Positions 50,132 to 57,480 of a stretch of DNA of 64,000 nucleotides are shown in pieces. The number at the start of each line of letters is the position of its first letter. Position 1 is the stretch's first letter. The position numbers were made by a program, and so were the translations under genes. The DNA comes from a virus, in IMG/VR virus record IMGVR_UViG_3300028377_000007, positions 1 through 64,000 of that record, one strand, 5' to 3'. The notes beneath the pieces are model-generated. The model worked only from the letters and a program-made list of their open reading frames with translations. It ran no database searches and was not told the DNA's origin.

Positions 50132-50477
50132 CGTATAAATCTCTTAGTTTTAACTTTTCTTTCAGGTCTTCTAAACTTGAAAATTCAATCTCGAATTCTT
50201 GATTGCTATCTTCTTTTATTGTGCTCATATTTTTTATTAATATTTTTTCTTGCGATTCTATTGTGGATTCTATAAGTTTTTTGGGATAATAAAATCCAGA
50301 CATAAGTCGGTAGCTGTAAAAACCACTATTTCCATAATTTTGAGACGGTTTATTCTTCGGGACTTGGCTGGCTATTATTTTGGCGAAATCTTCATTCTTA
50401 TCATATTTTTTAGCAAAAAGATTAATAAATCCATCACTAATTGCTTTTTCTGCTTCAACATACAAATCTTTTATCAT
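50121..50477 (-). CDS. Hypothetical protein of the kinase/VWA block
   Basis: 118 residues from the ATG at 50477, which overlaps the VWA stop (ATGA). Helical start (MIKDLYVEAEKAISDGF), then acidic C-terminus. No domain recognised; conserved position makes it a candidate partner. Confidence 0.6.
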   Translation of the reverse strand: MIKDLYVEAEKAISDGFINLFAKKYDKNEDFAKIIASQVPKNKPSQNYGNSGFYSYRLMSGFYYPKKLIESTIESQEKILIKNMSTIKEDSNQEFEIEFSSLEDLKEKLKLRDLYDEL

Positions 50478-51616
50478 ATATAAATATTCCTTCCAAATGG
50501 GGCTGGACCGACATTCTCTGTCAACAAAGTAATTTGTTTTGCGCGGGTTCTTTTCACATTCCAATCTGTATAACCATCTGTAATTGTTAATATAACATTC
50601 GGCTTTAATTTGTCAACATCCTCAATCGCTTTTCTCATCGAAGTTCCGCCGCCACCTAAAGCACAAATACTTTCGATGCTTTTAACTTGCTGTATGTTGT
50701 GTATTTCACAATCGGCGGAAATTATTTTTACATCATCGAATCTTTTTAATATAGCATTGACCTCCGACAAAACTTTGTTTCCTTCTGAATTCATTGACCC
50801 AGAAGTGTCTAGAATTACTGCGATAGATGGTTGCCTAGAATATGGAGAAGGAAAAATTAAATCGCCGCAATTTCTTCTATGATTAATTTTTGAATAAGTG
50901 ACATCATCATAGCCTCTTTTGATTATGCTTGCTATTCTACTTTTTAATTCTTTTCTATAATCGACTTTTGGCGGGGCCAATTGAAAATCTGCCCATATTT
51001 TCATTCCAATTGGAACATTCCCCTTTTCTTTAGAATGAGACTTTATGGCTTTTGCGGTTTCTTTTATAATACAATCAGCCATATACCCATCTATCCCTTC
51101 ATATTCCTCTGGTGTTCCTCCGTCTTTTGCCTCATTATATTCCCATTCCCTTTTTATACCATCCGAACAAGATCCTCCAAAAGTTGATTCCCCGCTTTCT
51201 TTCTCGCTCTTTCCTTTCTTTTTTTCTTCTCTATAATACTCTTCAGCGGTTAATCCATCCTCCATCGAAATTTGGTGGGGAAGACAAAAATCGAAAGGAA
51301 AAGGGAGGTCTTTTATGTCATCGTTTATTTCTCTATCTGTGGCATGATTCCAAGCCATAGCTTCTCTATTTGAAATTCTTTCGTGGTGTTTTCTTAGTAA
51401 GTGGGATAGCTCATGAATTAAAACTGTGGCAGTTACTTTTTCCCCCCATTTTTCAATTGTTTCTTCGGAATAATAACATCTCCAGAATTTATCTACACCC
51501 ATTGTTTCCAAGCCGTCAACTTTGATCATTTTCATAGAAAACAATCCAGTAGAGTAATAGGGGAACTTATGGGCCGCATAATATCGGGCCATTCTTATTT
51601 TTTCACTTTTATCCAT
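50474..51616 (-). CDS. VWA-like protein with metallopeptidase-like N-terminus (DUF2201 type)
   Basis: 380 residues. HELSHLLRKHHERI (about 67-80) gives an HExxH site; the C-terminal VWA part has VILDTSGSMNSEG, the DxSxS metal site, near 270. This pairing is typical of the DUF2201/VWA family encoded next to MoxR ATPases. It would act as the adaptor or substrate handler of the ATPase. Confidence 0.85.
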   Translation of the reverse strand: MDKSEKIRMARYYAAHKFPYYSTGLFSMKMIKVDGLETMGVDKFWRCYYSEETIEKWGEKVTATVLIHELSHLLRKHHERISNREAMAWNHATDREINDDIKDLPFPFDFCLPHQISMEDGLTAEEYYREEKKKGKSEKESGESTFGGSCSDGIKREWEYNEAKDGGTPEEYEGIDGYMADCIIKETAKAIKSHSKEKGNVPIGMKIWADFQLAPPKVDYRKELKSRIASIIKRGYDDVTYSKINHRRNCGDLIFPSPYSRQPSIAVILDTSGSMNSEGNKVLSEVNAILKRFDDVKIISADCEIHNIQQVKSIESICALGGGGTSMRKAIEDVDKLKPNVILTITDGYTDWNVKRTRAKQITLLTENVGPAPFGRNIYI

Positions 51617-51617
51617 T

Positions 51618-52688
51618 TTAAGAACCCTCTAGGGACTTTCTTACTTCAACGAATTTTCTTATAAGACTTTTTTCAAAAATCTTGGGAATACCATAGTTTT
51701 TATTGATATTTTTTAGATTTTTAGAAGACATAACGGCGATATCAGACTTCTTATTTTGGCAAAGATGTTCTAATACTTCCCATCCTTTGTTCCATCTTTC
51801 CTCACTATTATTATCTCTAATTCTATTAATCACGCTATTAATAGTTAACATAGAAATATCATCTCTTTTTGAAATTTTCCAGCTTCTTGGCTTTCTTAGA
51901 ATTTCTTCTGGATCTGGCAAATCCAATGTTTTTTTCCAATTTACAAATTCAATTGCTGCTGATTCTCCAACGCAACCAGCAATAAAAGGGAAGGGATCTT
52001 CATTTAAAGATTCTGAAGCCGCAATAACAGTCGCCACGTTTGTCCAAGAGCGATACGAAGGCCAAGCCTCCCCTTGATTATCTCTGTCTTCTGGCATTTT
52101 GTTTGCTAGATCAGAATTTAAATTCAAGAAAGACGCCACATAATTTCTTGCGTCTTGAATCCCGTCTTTCCAATTTTTCGGCAAATCAAAATAATCCTCT
52201 GATTCAAAATTAGAAAGTAGTTTATTTGTCCACGTATTTAGATCCATTTTCCAATCCAAGTGACAAAACCTATTCGCCATAGGCGGTTCCAAATCGCTTC
52301 CATCTGCCGCTTCTTCTGGTGGATTTGACGCCGCTATAATAATAGTAGAATCTGGAAGAGAAAAAGAGTGAATTTTGCGACTTTGAATTAATGTCAAAGC
52401 TGGAGCTTGAACGCTTGGCCTTGCAGTCGTCAATTCATCAAAAAACAAAATACTTTTCTCTGCTTTCTCTAGCCTTTCCAACCAATCTGGCGGAGCAAAA
52501 ACTGTTCTTCCGTTTTTAATAAAAGGAATGCCACCGACATCTGATGGGTCTCTTTGGCTTAGAACCAATGTTTCACAATGATAGCCGAGTTTTCTAGCTA
52601 TGCTTTCTATCGCCGATGATTTTCCTTGACCGGGACTTGACCAATAAATTGTAGGTATACCCGCAAATGCTGGAATTAGTTGTTTCAT
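51618..52688 (-). CDS. MoxR-type AAA+ ATPase
   Basis: 356 residues from the ATG at 52688. Walker A SSPGQGKSSA, Walker B ILFFDELTT, sensor IIAASNPPEEAADG and the PMANRF block. MoxR proteins work with VWA partners as chaperone-like machines. The VWA gene follows after a single base. Confidence 0.87.
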   Translation of the reverse strand: MKQLIPAFAGIPTIYWSSPGQGKSSAIESIARKLGYHCETLVLSQRDPSDVGGIPFIKNGRTVFAPPDWLERLEKAEKSILFFDELTTARPSVQAPALTLIQSRKIHSFSLPDSTIIIAASNPPEEAADGSDLEPPMANRFCHLDWKMDLNTWTNKLLSNFESEDYFDLPKNWKDGIQDARNYVASFLNLNSDLANKMPEDRDNQGEAWPSYRSWTNVATVIAASESLNEDPFPFIAGCVGESAAIEFVNWKKTLDLPDPEEILRKPRSWKISKRDDISMLTINSVINRIRDNNSEERWNKGWEVLEHLCQNKKSDIAVMSSKNLKNINKNYGIPKIFEKSLIRKFVEVRKSLEGS

Positions 52689-52704
52689 ATTCTTATGTTT
52701 TAGT

Positions 52705-53511
52705 TTATTGTTTGTTATTGAATACCACAAGACTCAAATCATCGAAATGGCTCAGGTTTTCTTTTTTTTGAGTTTTTTCGAATTTTTCTAATCTTCTTTC
52801 AACGAATTTGCCAGAAAAGTTCTTAAAGTCAAGCATTTTTTGTATGGAAATTATAGATTTTTCATCTGAAAAGGATTCTATCCCGTCACTCGTTAGAGCT
52901 ATCCATTCGTAATCAAGGCAACCTGAATAAAAATGCGTTTGGTTTTTGTCCGAGAAATTTAAATCTTGTTCTGGAACGCTTTCGCATTTAAGGTTACTAA
53001 AAAAACTTTCTTGCTTTCTTTTATATTCCCCACTTAAAAATTCACCCCTATTATTTTTAAAAAAAGAATAAAACGGATAAAAAGGAGCAGAATTTTCAAA
53101 CTCGATTGTTGTTCTTTCTATATGACCACTTTTGTATTTAACAACAATATTTCCGTCTCCAAATATGCCATATTGTGTGATATTTTTTTTCTTGTGGTGC
53201 AAGACACATAAAAGAGTAGAAGAAAGGTTTTCTTCTAATTCTGAAACAATAAATTGACTATTCTCTAATCTAGTAAAAATGTTTATCAAAAACATATCCC
53301 AGAAGTTTTTCGTTTCAAAGATTTTTTCTAAACTATCTAAATTATTTTTTGCGGCATGAGCAACCAATCTTGCGCCGAAATCTGTATTTTTAGCTCCACT
53401 ACAACCGTCACAAAGAAAACCATAAACAAAATGTTCTGTTTCTCCATGAAGCGCATAATCTTGACAAATTTTATGTTTATCACCGATAATATAATGCGAA
53501 TCTATATTCAT
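52705..53511 (-). CDS. PP2C-like protein phosphatase
   Basis: 268 residues. KICQDYAL and FLCDGCSGAKNTDFGARLV form the first metal site, FGDGNI and ALTSDGIESF the middle ones, and HFDDLSLVVF the last. It could reverse the kinase encoded at 48-50 kb. First of the block; preceded by a 24-residue frame. Confidence 0.82.
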   Translation of the reverse strand: MNIDSHYIIGDKHKICQDYALHGETEHFVYGFLCDGCSGAKNTDFGARLVAHAAKNNLDSLEKIFETKNFWDMFLINIFTRLENSQFIVSELEENLSSTLLCVLHHKKKNITQYGIFGDGNIVVKYKSGHIERTTIEFENSAPFYPFYSFFKNNRGEFLSGEYKRKQESFFSNLKCESVPEQDLNFSDKNQTHFYSGCLDYEWIALTSDGIESFSDEKSIISIQKMLDFKNFSGKFVERRLEKFEKTQKKENLSHFDDLSLVVFNNKQ

Positions 53512-53517
53512 TTTTAC

Positions 53518-53592
53518 TCAGATAAAATATCTTTTTTGTTCTGCAAACTTTTCTCTTTTTATTTTTGCAATTACTTTGTCGCCTATTTTCAT
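53518..53592 (-). CDS. Short basic peptide
   Basis: 24 residues (MKIGDKVIAKIKREKF and tail). ATG overlaps the NadM stop (TAATG). Low information. Confidence 0.4.
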   Translation of the reverse strand: MKIGDKVIAKIKREKFAEQKRYFI

Positions 53593-54515
53593 TATATTAT
53601 CCCATTCCACAAAAGCCTTTCAATAATCGGATTATGCAATTTCTCTATTTCTGGCAATTTTTTTGTTTTAAACCACTTTAATTTTTGTATGTCGTCTTGG
53701 GCTTTAAACTTAGTGCCTTCTTTTATGGAAACTTGAAAAACGGAAGTTCTAATCTTGTTTTTTGTTTTATTGTATCTTGGATCATCAATGTTTATATTTC
53801 CTAGATAACGAAGGTCTTCTTCTTTTACTGTAATATTTGTTTCCTCGAATAATTCCCTTATCGCGTCTTCTTCATAATCTTCGCTATTTGGATCGGCAAA
53901 ACCGCCAACGATGCGCCAAGAAGTTTGATTTGTTTTTTGTGCCAAAAGAACCTTTGTTTGCTCCAAATTAGTTATTACAATATCAACCGTTGGAATAACC
54001 GTTGGAAATTGATTATTTAAACAATAAACTATTCCTTTTTGGAAATCCTCATTAAGAATCTCTTTGTTTATTGATTCTCTGACCTCTGTTGCGGAAATGT
54101 TTTCCTCTGCTTGAATGTCTTTTTTCTCGAAAGAACCGTTATAAGGAAAGGAATCTCTGCTTCCATAAAGGGTAATTTTGTCGTAGCCTTTTATTTTCTT
54201 GATTTGGGAATCTAAATTTTTAGACCAAATATCTAAATTGTATACATCTTTAATTTCTAGAAAATGTAGTTTTGGACTTTTCTTTAATAACAGTATGCTT
54301 TTTATGTATAGCAAACACCTTTTTATGATGCATTTTCTGTAATTAAATGATAAAGGATTTCTATTGGTTTTGCCATCTAATTTCGATGAGCCAATAAAAA
54401 CTGCTATGCCATCGACCTTATTTTTTAAAATAACTTCTCTAAATAAATTTTCGTGCCCTTCTGTTAAAAATGGGGACTGAAATCTACCGACTATTACTGC
54501 TAGTTTTTTTGACAT
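53592..54515 (-). CDS. nadM: Bifunctional NMN/NaMN adenylyltransferase - Nudix hydrolase
   Basis: 307 residues. N-terminal nucleotidyltransferase: VGRFQSPFLTEGHENLF (GRFQ-xxGH motif with a two-residue insertion) and NISATEVRESI. C-terminal Nudix domain from about 170: WRIVGGFADPNSED and RELFEETN. Relatives (NadM-Nudix) make NAD+ or its deamido form and hydrolyse ADP-ribose. It supplies the third step of the salvage route here. Confidence 0.9.
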   Translation of the reverse strand: MSKKLAVIVGRFQSPFLTEGHENLFREVILKNKVDGIAVFIGSSKLDGKTNRNPLSFNYRKCIIKRCLLYIKSILLLKKSPKLHFLEIKDVYNLDIWSKNLDSQIKKIKGYDKITLYGSRDSFPYNGSFEKKDIQAEENISATEVRESINKEILNEDFQKGIVYCLNNQFPTVIPTVDIVITNLEQTKVLLAQKTNQTSWRIVGGFADPNSEDYEEDAIRELFEETNITVKEEDLRYLGNINIDDPRYNKTKNKIRTSVFQVSIKEGTKFKAQDDIQKLKWFKTKKLPEIEKLHNPIIERLLWNGII

Positions 54516-54536
54516 TTTTTTATGTATTTATTATAT

Positions 54537-54704
54537 TTACGGATTCCACTCGGGAATTTTTTCATATTCTTCTTTAGACATAGAAACTTCTTGTATTTCG
54601 ACAATTGATTCTTTCCCTATTAAATCGAAAAGCTCTTTAATTGTCGAGTTTTTTGGGAGTATCAAATCTTGAATTCCTCCGTCGAATATGATTTTGTAAT
54701 ACAT
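54537..54704 (-). CDS. Small hypothetical protein
   Basis: 55 residues, beta-rich start (YYKIIFDGGIQDLIL), acidic helix. No family recognised. Confidence 0.58.
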   Translation of the reverse strand: MYYKIIFDGGIQDLILPKNSTIKELFDLIGKESIVEIQEVSMSKEEYEKIPEWNP

Positions 54705-54708
54705 AATA

Positions 54709-54828
54709 TTAGTCGAAATGTATCTTGATTTTTTTTACTTCTGAGATCGGGAAAATAATAATATCTTTTTCATCCCAAAAAGAAACAACTTCATTATTAT
54801 CGCCAAAAGGAGTAGTTTGTCTTATCAT
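54709..54828 (-). CDS. Small hypothetical protein
   Basis: 39 residues, MIRQTTPFGDNNEVVSFWD and a strand-like second half. Four bases before the next gene. Confidence 0.5.
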   Translation of the reverse strand: MIRQTTPFGDNNEVVSFWDEKDIIIFPISEVKKIKIHFD

Positions 54829-54839
54829 TTTTCTATTAT

Positions 54840-55268
54840 TTAAATACTAAGATTTGTGCTAGGACCACCAGTTCCAAGGCTTTGGCTCGAACTAGAAATA
54901 GACCTAGAAACGAAATCTGCTAATTTAGCCAAGCTTTTTGCGGTAACTCCGTTGATGAAAATGAATTGAGTTCTTGCATTTTTTTATCAGATTCTGAATC
55001 TATTTTTATAATACCGCTATTTGGTATATCTATAAACTTAATTAAATTATTAAATTGTTTAAAAGCGTTCGGATTTTTTTCTGTGTCATAACACTTTTTA
55101 AAACAAAACATCGTTGTCGGGACATTATTCTCTGATAGAGTCTTCATACATTCTTGAATAATGTCTTCCTTTTCTTTTTCTTCTGGAAATTTTTCAAGAA
55201 ACTCTCTGTTCTTTTTATCCGCTTCTGCCTGTTCTGCCTCGAATTGCTCTATATTTATATTTTTTCAT
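54840..55268 (-). pseudogene. Hypothetical gene with two compensating poly-A length changes
   Basis: Reading from the ATG 55268, removing one A (A6 to A5) opens MKNINIEQFEAEQAEADKK through MKTLSENN, and adding one A (A7 to A8) near 54975 continues into NARTQFIFINGVTAKSLAKL to the stop at 54840. Total length is an exact codon multiple (142 residues), as expected if both are counting errors or compensating mutations. No family recognised. Confidence 0.6.
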
Positions 55269-55269
55269 T

Positions 55270-55596
55270 TTATTTTTCTTCTACTGAGATAATATTTCTG
55301 TATTTTGAAAAGATAGGGAGTCTAAAGCCGTATACGGATGCTTCGTATTCTTCATTTTTTTGAATATTTCCGTAAATATCTGAACTATCGAATTTAAAAT
55401 ACATAATAGAATCGGTATTCTCAAACGTTTCTTCTTTCGTGTAGATTAAATATTTTGAATCACCGCTTTTAACAATTCTTTCTTTATCTGTAACTACTAT
55501 ATTTAGAGTTTCCTTTGTTATATATGGATAGCTAATAAAAGCTGCCACAACAAATAAAATAATAGCTACTACAATATATACTTCTTTGTTTTTCAT
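55270..55596 (-). CDS. Membrane-anchored DUF1523-like protein
   Basis: 108 residues from the ATG at 55596, which overlaps the nicotinamidase stop (ATGA). An N-terminal membrane helix (VAIILFVVAAFISYPYI) precedes a beta domain with YLIYTKEETFENTDS and DSSDIYGNI, the DUF1523 pattern. Function unknown. Confidence 0.65.
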   Translation of the reverse strand: MKNKEVYIVVAIILFVVAAFISYPYITKETLNIVVTDKERIVKSGDSKYLIYTKEETFENTDSIMYFKFDSSDIYGNIQKNEEYEASVYGFRLPIFSKYRNIISVEEK

Positions 55597-56384
55597 GAAA
55601 AGAATTTGTCGGAAGTTGTAATTTGGATTCCCTTGCTTTTTGCCCAATTCATAAAATCATCATGAAAAGACTCAAAACCAGTTACTGGACTCATACAATC
55701 TTCGAGAAGGACTAATTTTTTGGCTTGTTCTTCTCCGAATTGATCAACACAATCTTCTATTGTTGTTTTAACACAGTGGGAGCTTGCTTGACCCGACACA
55801 AGGATTCTGTCTGCTTCTTGTAACCTTTGAATAAAAGATGTATTAATATCTGTGCTTGGGTCTTCTGGGTCAAGAACATCAGCTTGAATAGCGGAATAAT
55901 GTTCTGTAAATGGATTTGAACCCTTCGTTACCCAATCTACCAAAGCAAATTCTTTTTGCCATTCAATCAACGCATCAGAAAAAGAAGGAAAAACAGCATA
56001 ACCTTTTGTGCCGATCAAACAATGTTCTGGCCAAATAAACAAACTATACCTGCCGTTTTCTTCTAGCTTTCTAACATAGGATTCTGCCCTTGATTGAAAA
56101 GAGGGATTATAAGTCTTATATTTACCGTTTTTAACATCTTCTAGACTGATTGGGGTAAATGGCGAAGGATGGTTCCCATTACTATCAACCCAAAAAATAG
56201 GGTGAGCAACATGAACCACTTGATGACTATCCAATGTTACTCGAACATCATCAATTTTTTCTTTATGCTTGATTAGCATCGAAGCCAATCTATCCATATC
56301 TTTTTCCGCCCCATTGACATAAAGCGAACCGTTTGGATCGCAGAAATCATTTTGCGGATCAATTGTTAATAGTGTGATTTTCAT
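55593..56384 (-). CDS. pncA: Nicotinamidase
   Basis: 263 residues of the isochorismatase fold. LTIDPQNDFC carries the catalytic Asp, DSHQVVHVAHPIFW the metal ligands, the following Lys region lies near WPEHCL, and SGQASSHCVKTT has the nucleophilic Cys. The D-H-H metal site and length fit PncA better than other family members. It converts nicotinamide, released by NADases, to nicotinic acid. Confidence 0.88.
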   Translation of the reverse strand: MKITLLTIDPQNDFCDPNGSLYVNGAEKDMDRLASMLIKHKEKIDDVRVTLDSHQVVHVAHPIFWVDSNGNHPSPFTPISLEDVKNGKYKTYNPSFQSRAESYVRKLEENGRYSLFIWPEHCLIGTKGYAVFPSFSDALIEWQKEFALVDWVTKGSNPFTEHYSAIQADVLDPEDPSTDINTSFIQRLQEADRILVSGQASSHCVKTTIEDCVDQFGEEQAKKLVLLEDCMSPVTGFESFHDDFMNWAKSKGIQITTSDKFFS

Positions 56385-56398
56385 ATTTTTATTAGTGA

Positions 56399-56587
56399 TT
56401 AGTTATTAGTTTTTGATGTATAAATTTTAAAAATTACTATATCTTTTTCTTTGTCTACAAAGTAATCATATTTATAAACTTCAACGTTCTTTTCTTTGGC
56501 GGAAAATTCATCCCCGAAATTTGTAATTATATCGCTTAGTTTTATTTCTTGGTATTGAATGTAAAGATTTTGTTTTTCTTTTGGCAT
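56399..56587 (-). CDS. Small hypothetical protein
   Basis: 62 residues, amphipathic strands (EVYKYDYFVDKEKDIVIF). One base after the upstream stop. No family recognised. Confidence 0.58.
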   Translation of the reverse strand: MPKEKQNLYIQYQEIKLSDIITNFGDEFSAKEKNVEVYKYDYFVDKEKDIVIFKIYTSKTNN

Positions 56588-56588
56588 T

Positions 56589-56849
56589 TTATTCCTCTTC
56601 GTTTTTTTCTTTGTTTTTTTCTTTGTTTTTTTCTTTGTTTTTTTCTTCGTTTTTAATGTGTTCTTCTAGTAATCCAGTAATAAAATCAGAAACCTCCTGA
56701 TCTGTCAAATCTTTTTTTTCTTTGCCCAATTTTTCTGCAACCATTTGGTCAAATTCGTCAGTAGTTTCTACTTCAGCATTAACGCTTCCGTCTTTATTCT
56801 CTCGAACGTTTAGAAACTTGATAAGTTTTTTATTTTTGCTATCTTTCAT
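56589..56849 (-). CDS. Acidic protein with KNKE repeats
   Basis: 86 residues; the last 17 are a (KNKE)n tail encoded by four copies of a 12-bp repeat (56600-56650), which is prone to copy-number change. Acidic helical body. Leaderless start. Confidence 0.65.
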   Translation of the reverse strand: MKDSKNKKLIKFLNVRENKDGSVNAEVETTDEFDQMVAEKLGKEKKDLTDQEVSDFITGLLEEHIKNEEKNKEKNKEKNKEKNEEE

Positions 56850-56855
56850 GGTTTT

Positions 56856-56884
56856 TATTATGAATTTTTTTTCGGTTTAGTCAA
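56856..56884 (-). promoter_or_regulatory. Promoter of the 56849 operon
   Basis: TTGACT, 17 bp, ATAATA, then 6 bp to the ATG. It likely drives the run from 56849 through pncA, nadM and beyond. The -35 lies within codons of the gene fragment upstream. Confidence 0.75.
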
Positions 56885-56990
56885 GGGTTTTTTGCGGGGT
56901 TTCTTATTTTTTTTGAAAATATTGTCGTAGTTGTCTCTGAATTTAGAAAAATTAGTTACTCTGTTTTTATCGCCTTTGCCGTTCATATCT
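56858..56990 (-). pseudogene. Right part of a small gene interrupted by a short IS607 derivative
   Basis: Reads QPDMNGKGDKNRVTN then FSKFRDNYDNIF and a Lys-rich tail, a pattern seen in small conserved phage proteins (GKGD...FRxNYDxIF). The left part is at 57139-57199. Confidence 0.6.
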
Positions 56991-57138
56991 GGTTGCCGTT
57001 CTTTTAAACCTACAAAAATCTAAAGCCATCTTTTTAAGATATAAACTCTCGATTTTTTGTTAAATTCCTGCTTCGCGTTTCATCAGAAACTCCTAGAATA
57101 GATGCGGCATCACTAATTGATAGAATTTTTTTATTCAT
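56991..57138 (-). mobile_element. IS607-derived miniature element (about 150 bp)
   Basis: Read on the minus strand, 57138-57076 matches the first 21 codons of tnpA (MNKKILSISDAASILGVSDE) and 57073-56991 matches the end of tnpB and the element's right end. All internal sequence is gone. It interrupts a small phage gene. Confidence 0.8.
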
Positions 57139-57199
57139 CCACCCCCTCCATATTTGCAAAAAAACTTATCGTATTTTTAAATTTTTCATTTGACGGCAT
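57139..57199 (-). pseudogene. Left part of the interrupted small gene
   Basis: Starts at ATG 57199 (MPSNEKFKNTISFFANMEG), 6 bp from a TTGACT, 17 bp, GTACCA promoter at 57206-57234, and runs into the miniature element. The promoter's -35 contains the TGA stop of the 57231-57479 gene. Confidence 0.55.
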
Positions 57200-57205
57200 C
57201 CCTTC

Positions 57206-57234
57206 TGGTACAAATATTTGCACCCCAAAGTCAA
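57206..57234 (-). promoter_or_regulatory. Promoter of the interrupted small gene
   Basis: TTGACT, 17 bp, GTACCA, then 6 bp to the ATG. Confidence 0.55.
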
Positions 57235-57479
57235 GAAGATTTTTGGGATTTTTTTATTAAATCAATTATTTCCTGCTTGTCAGATTCTTTGAAGATTATT
57301 TCGTCAAAATTTCCGTATTTAGATTTATAACCAAAAATATACTTGACTCCAAGAAAAACCCTTTTTAAAAATCTTTTTTCTAACAAATGAAAGGTAAGAT
57401 AAAAATCTTCTCCATCCCAAGTAAAAATCACTTGATGCTCTGGGGAAAAACAAGAACAAATAAATAATTTCTGTTCCAT
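57231..57479 (-). CDS. Conserved small phage protein
   Basis: 82 residues from the ATG at 57479, one base after the kinase stop. CSCFSPEHQVIFTWDG, RVFLGVKYIFGYKSKYGNFDE and a terminal helix match a family found in many phages. Function unknown. Confidence 0.7.
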   Translation of the reverse strand: MEQKLFICSCFSPEHQVIFTWDGEDFYLTFHLLEKRFLKRVFLGVKYIFGYKSKYGNFDEIIFKESDKQEIIDLIKKSQKSS

Positions 57480-57480
57480 A

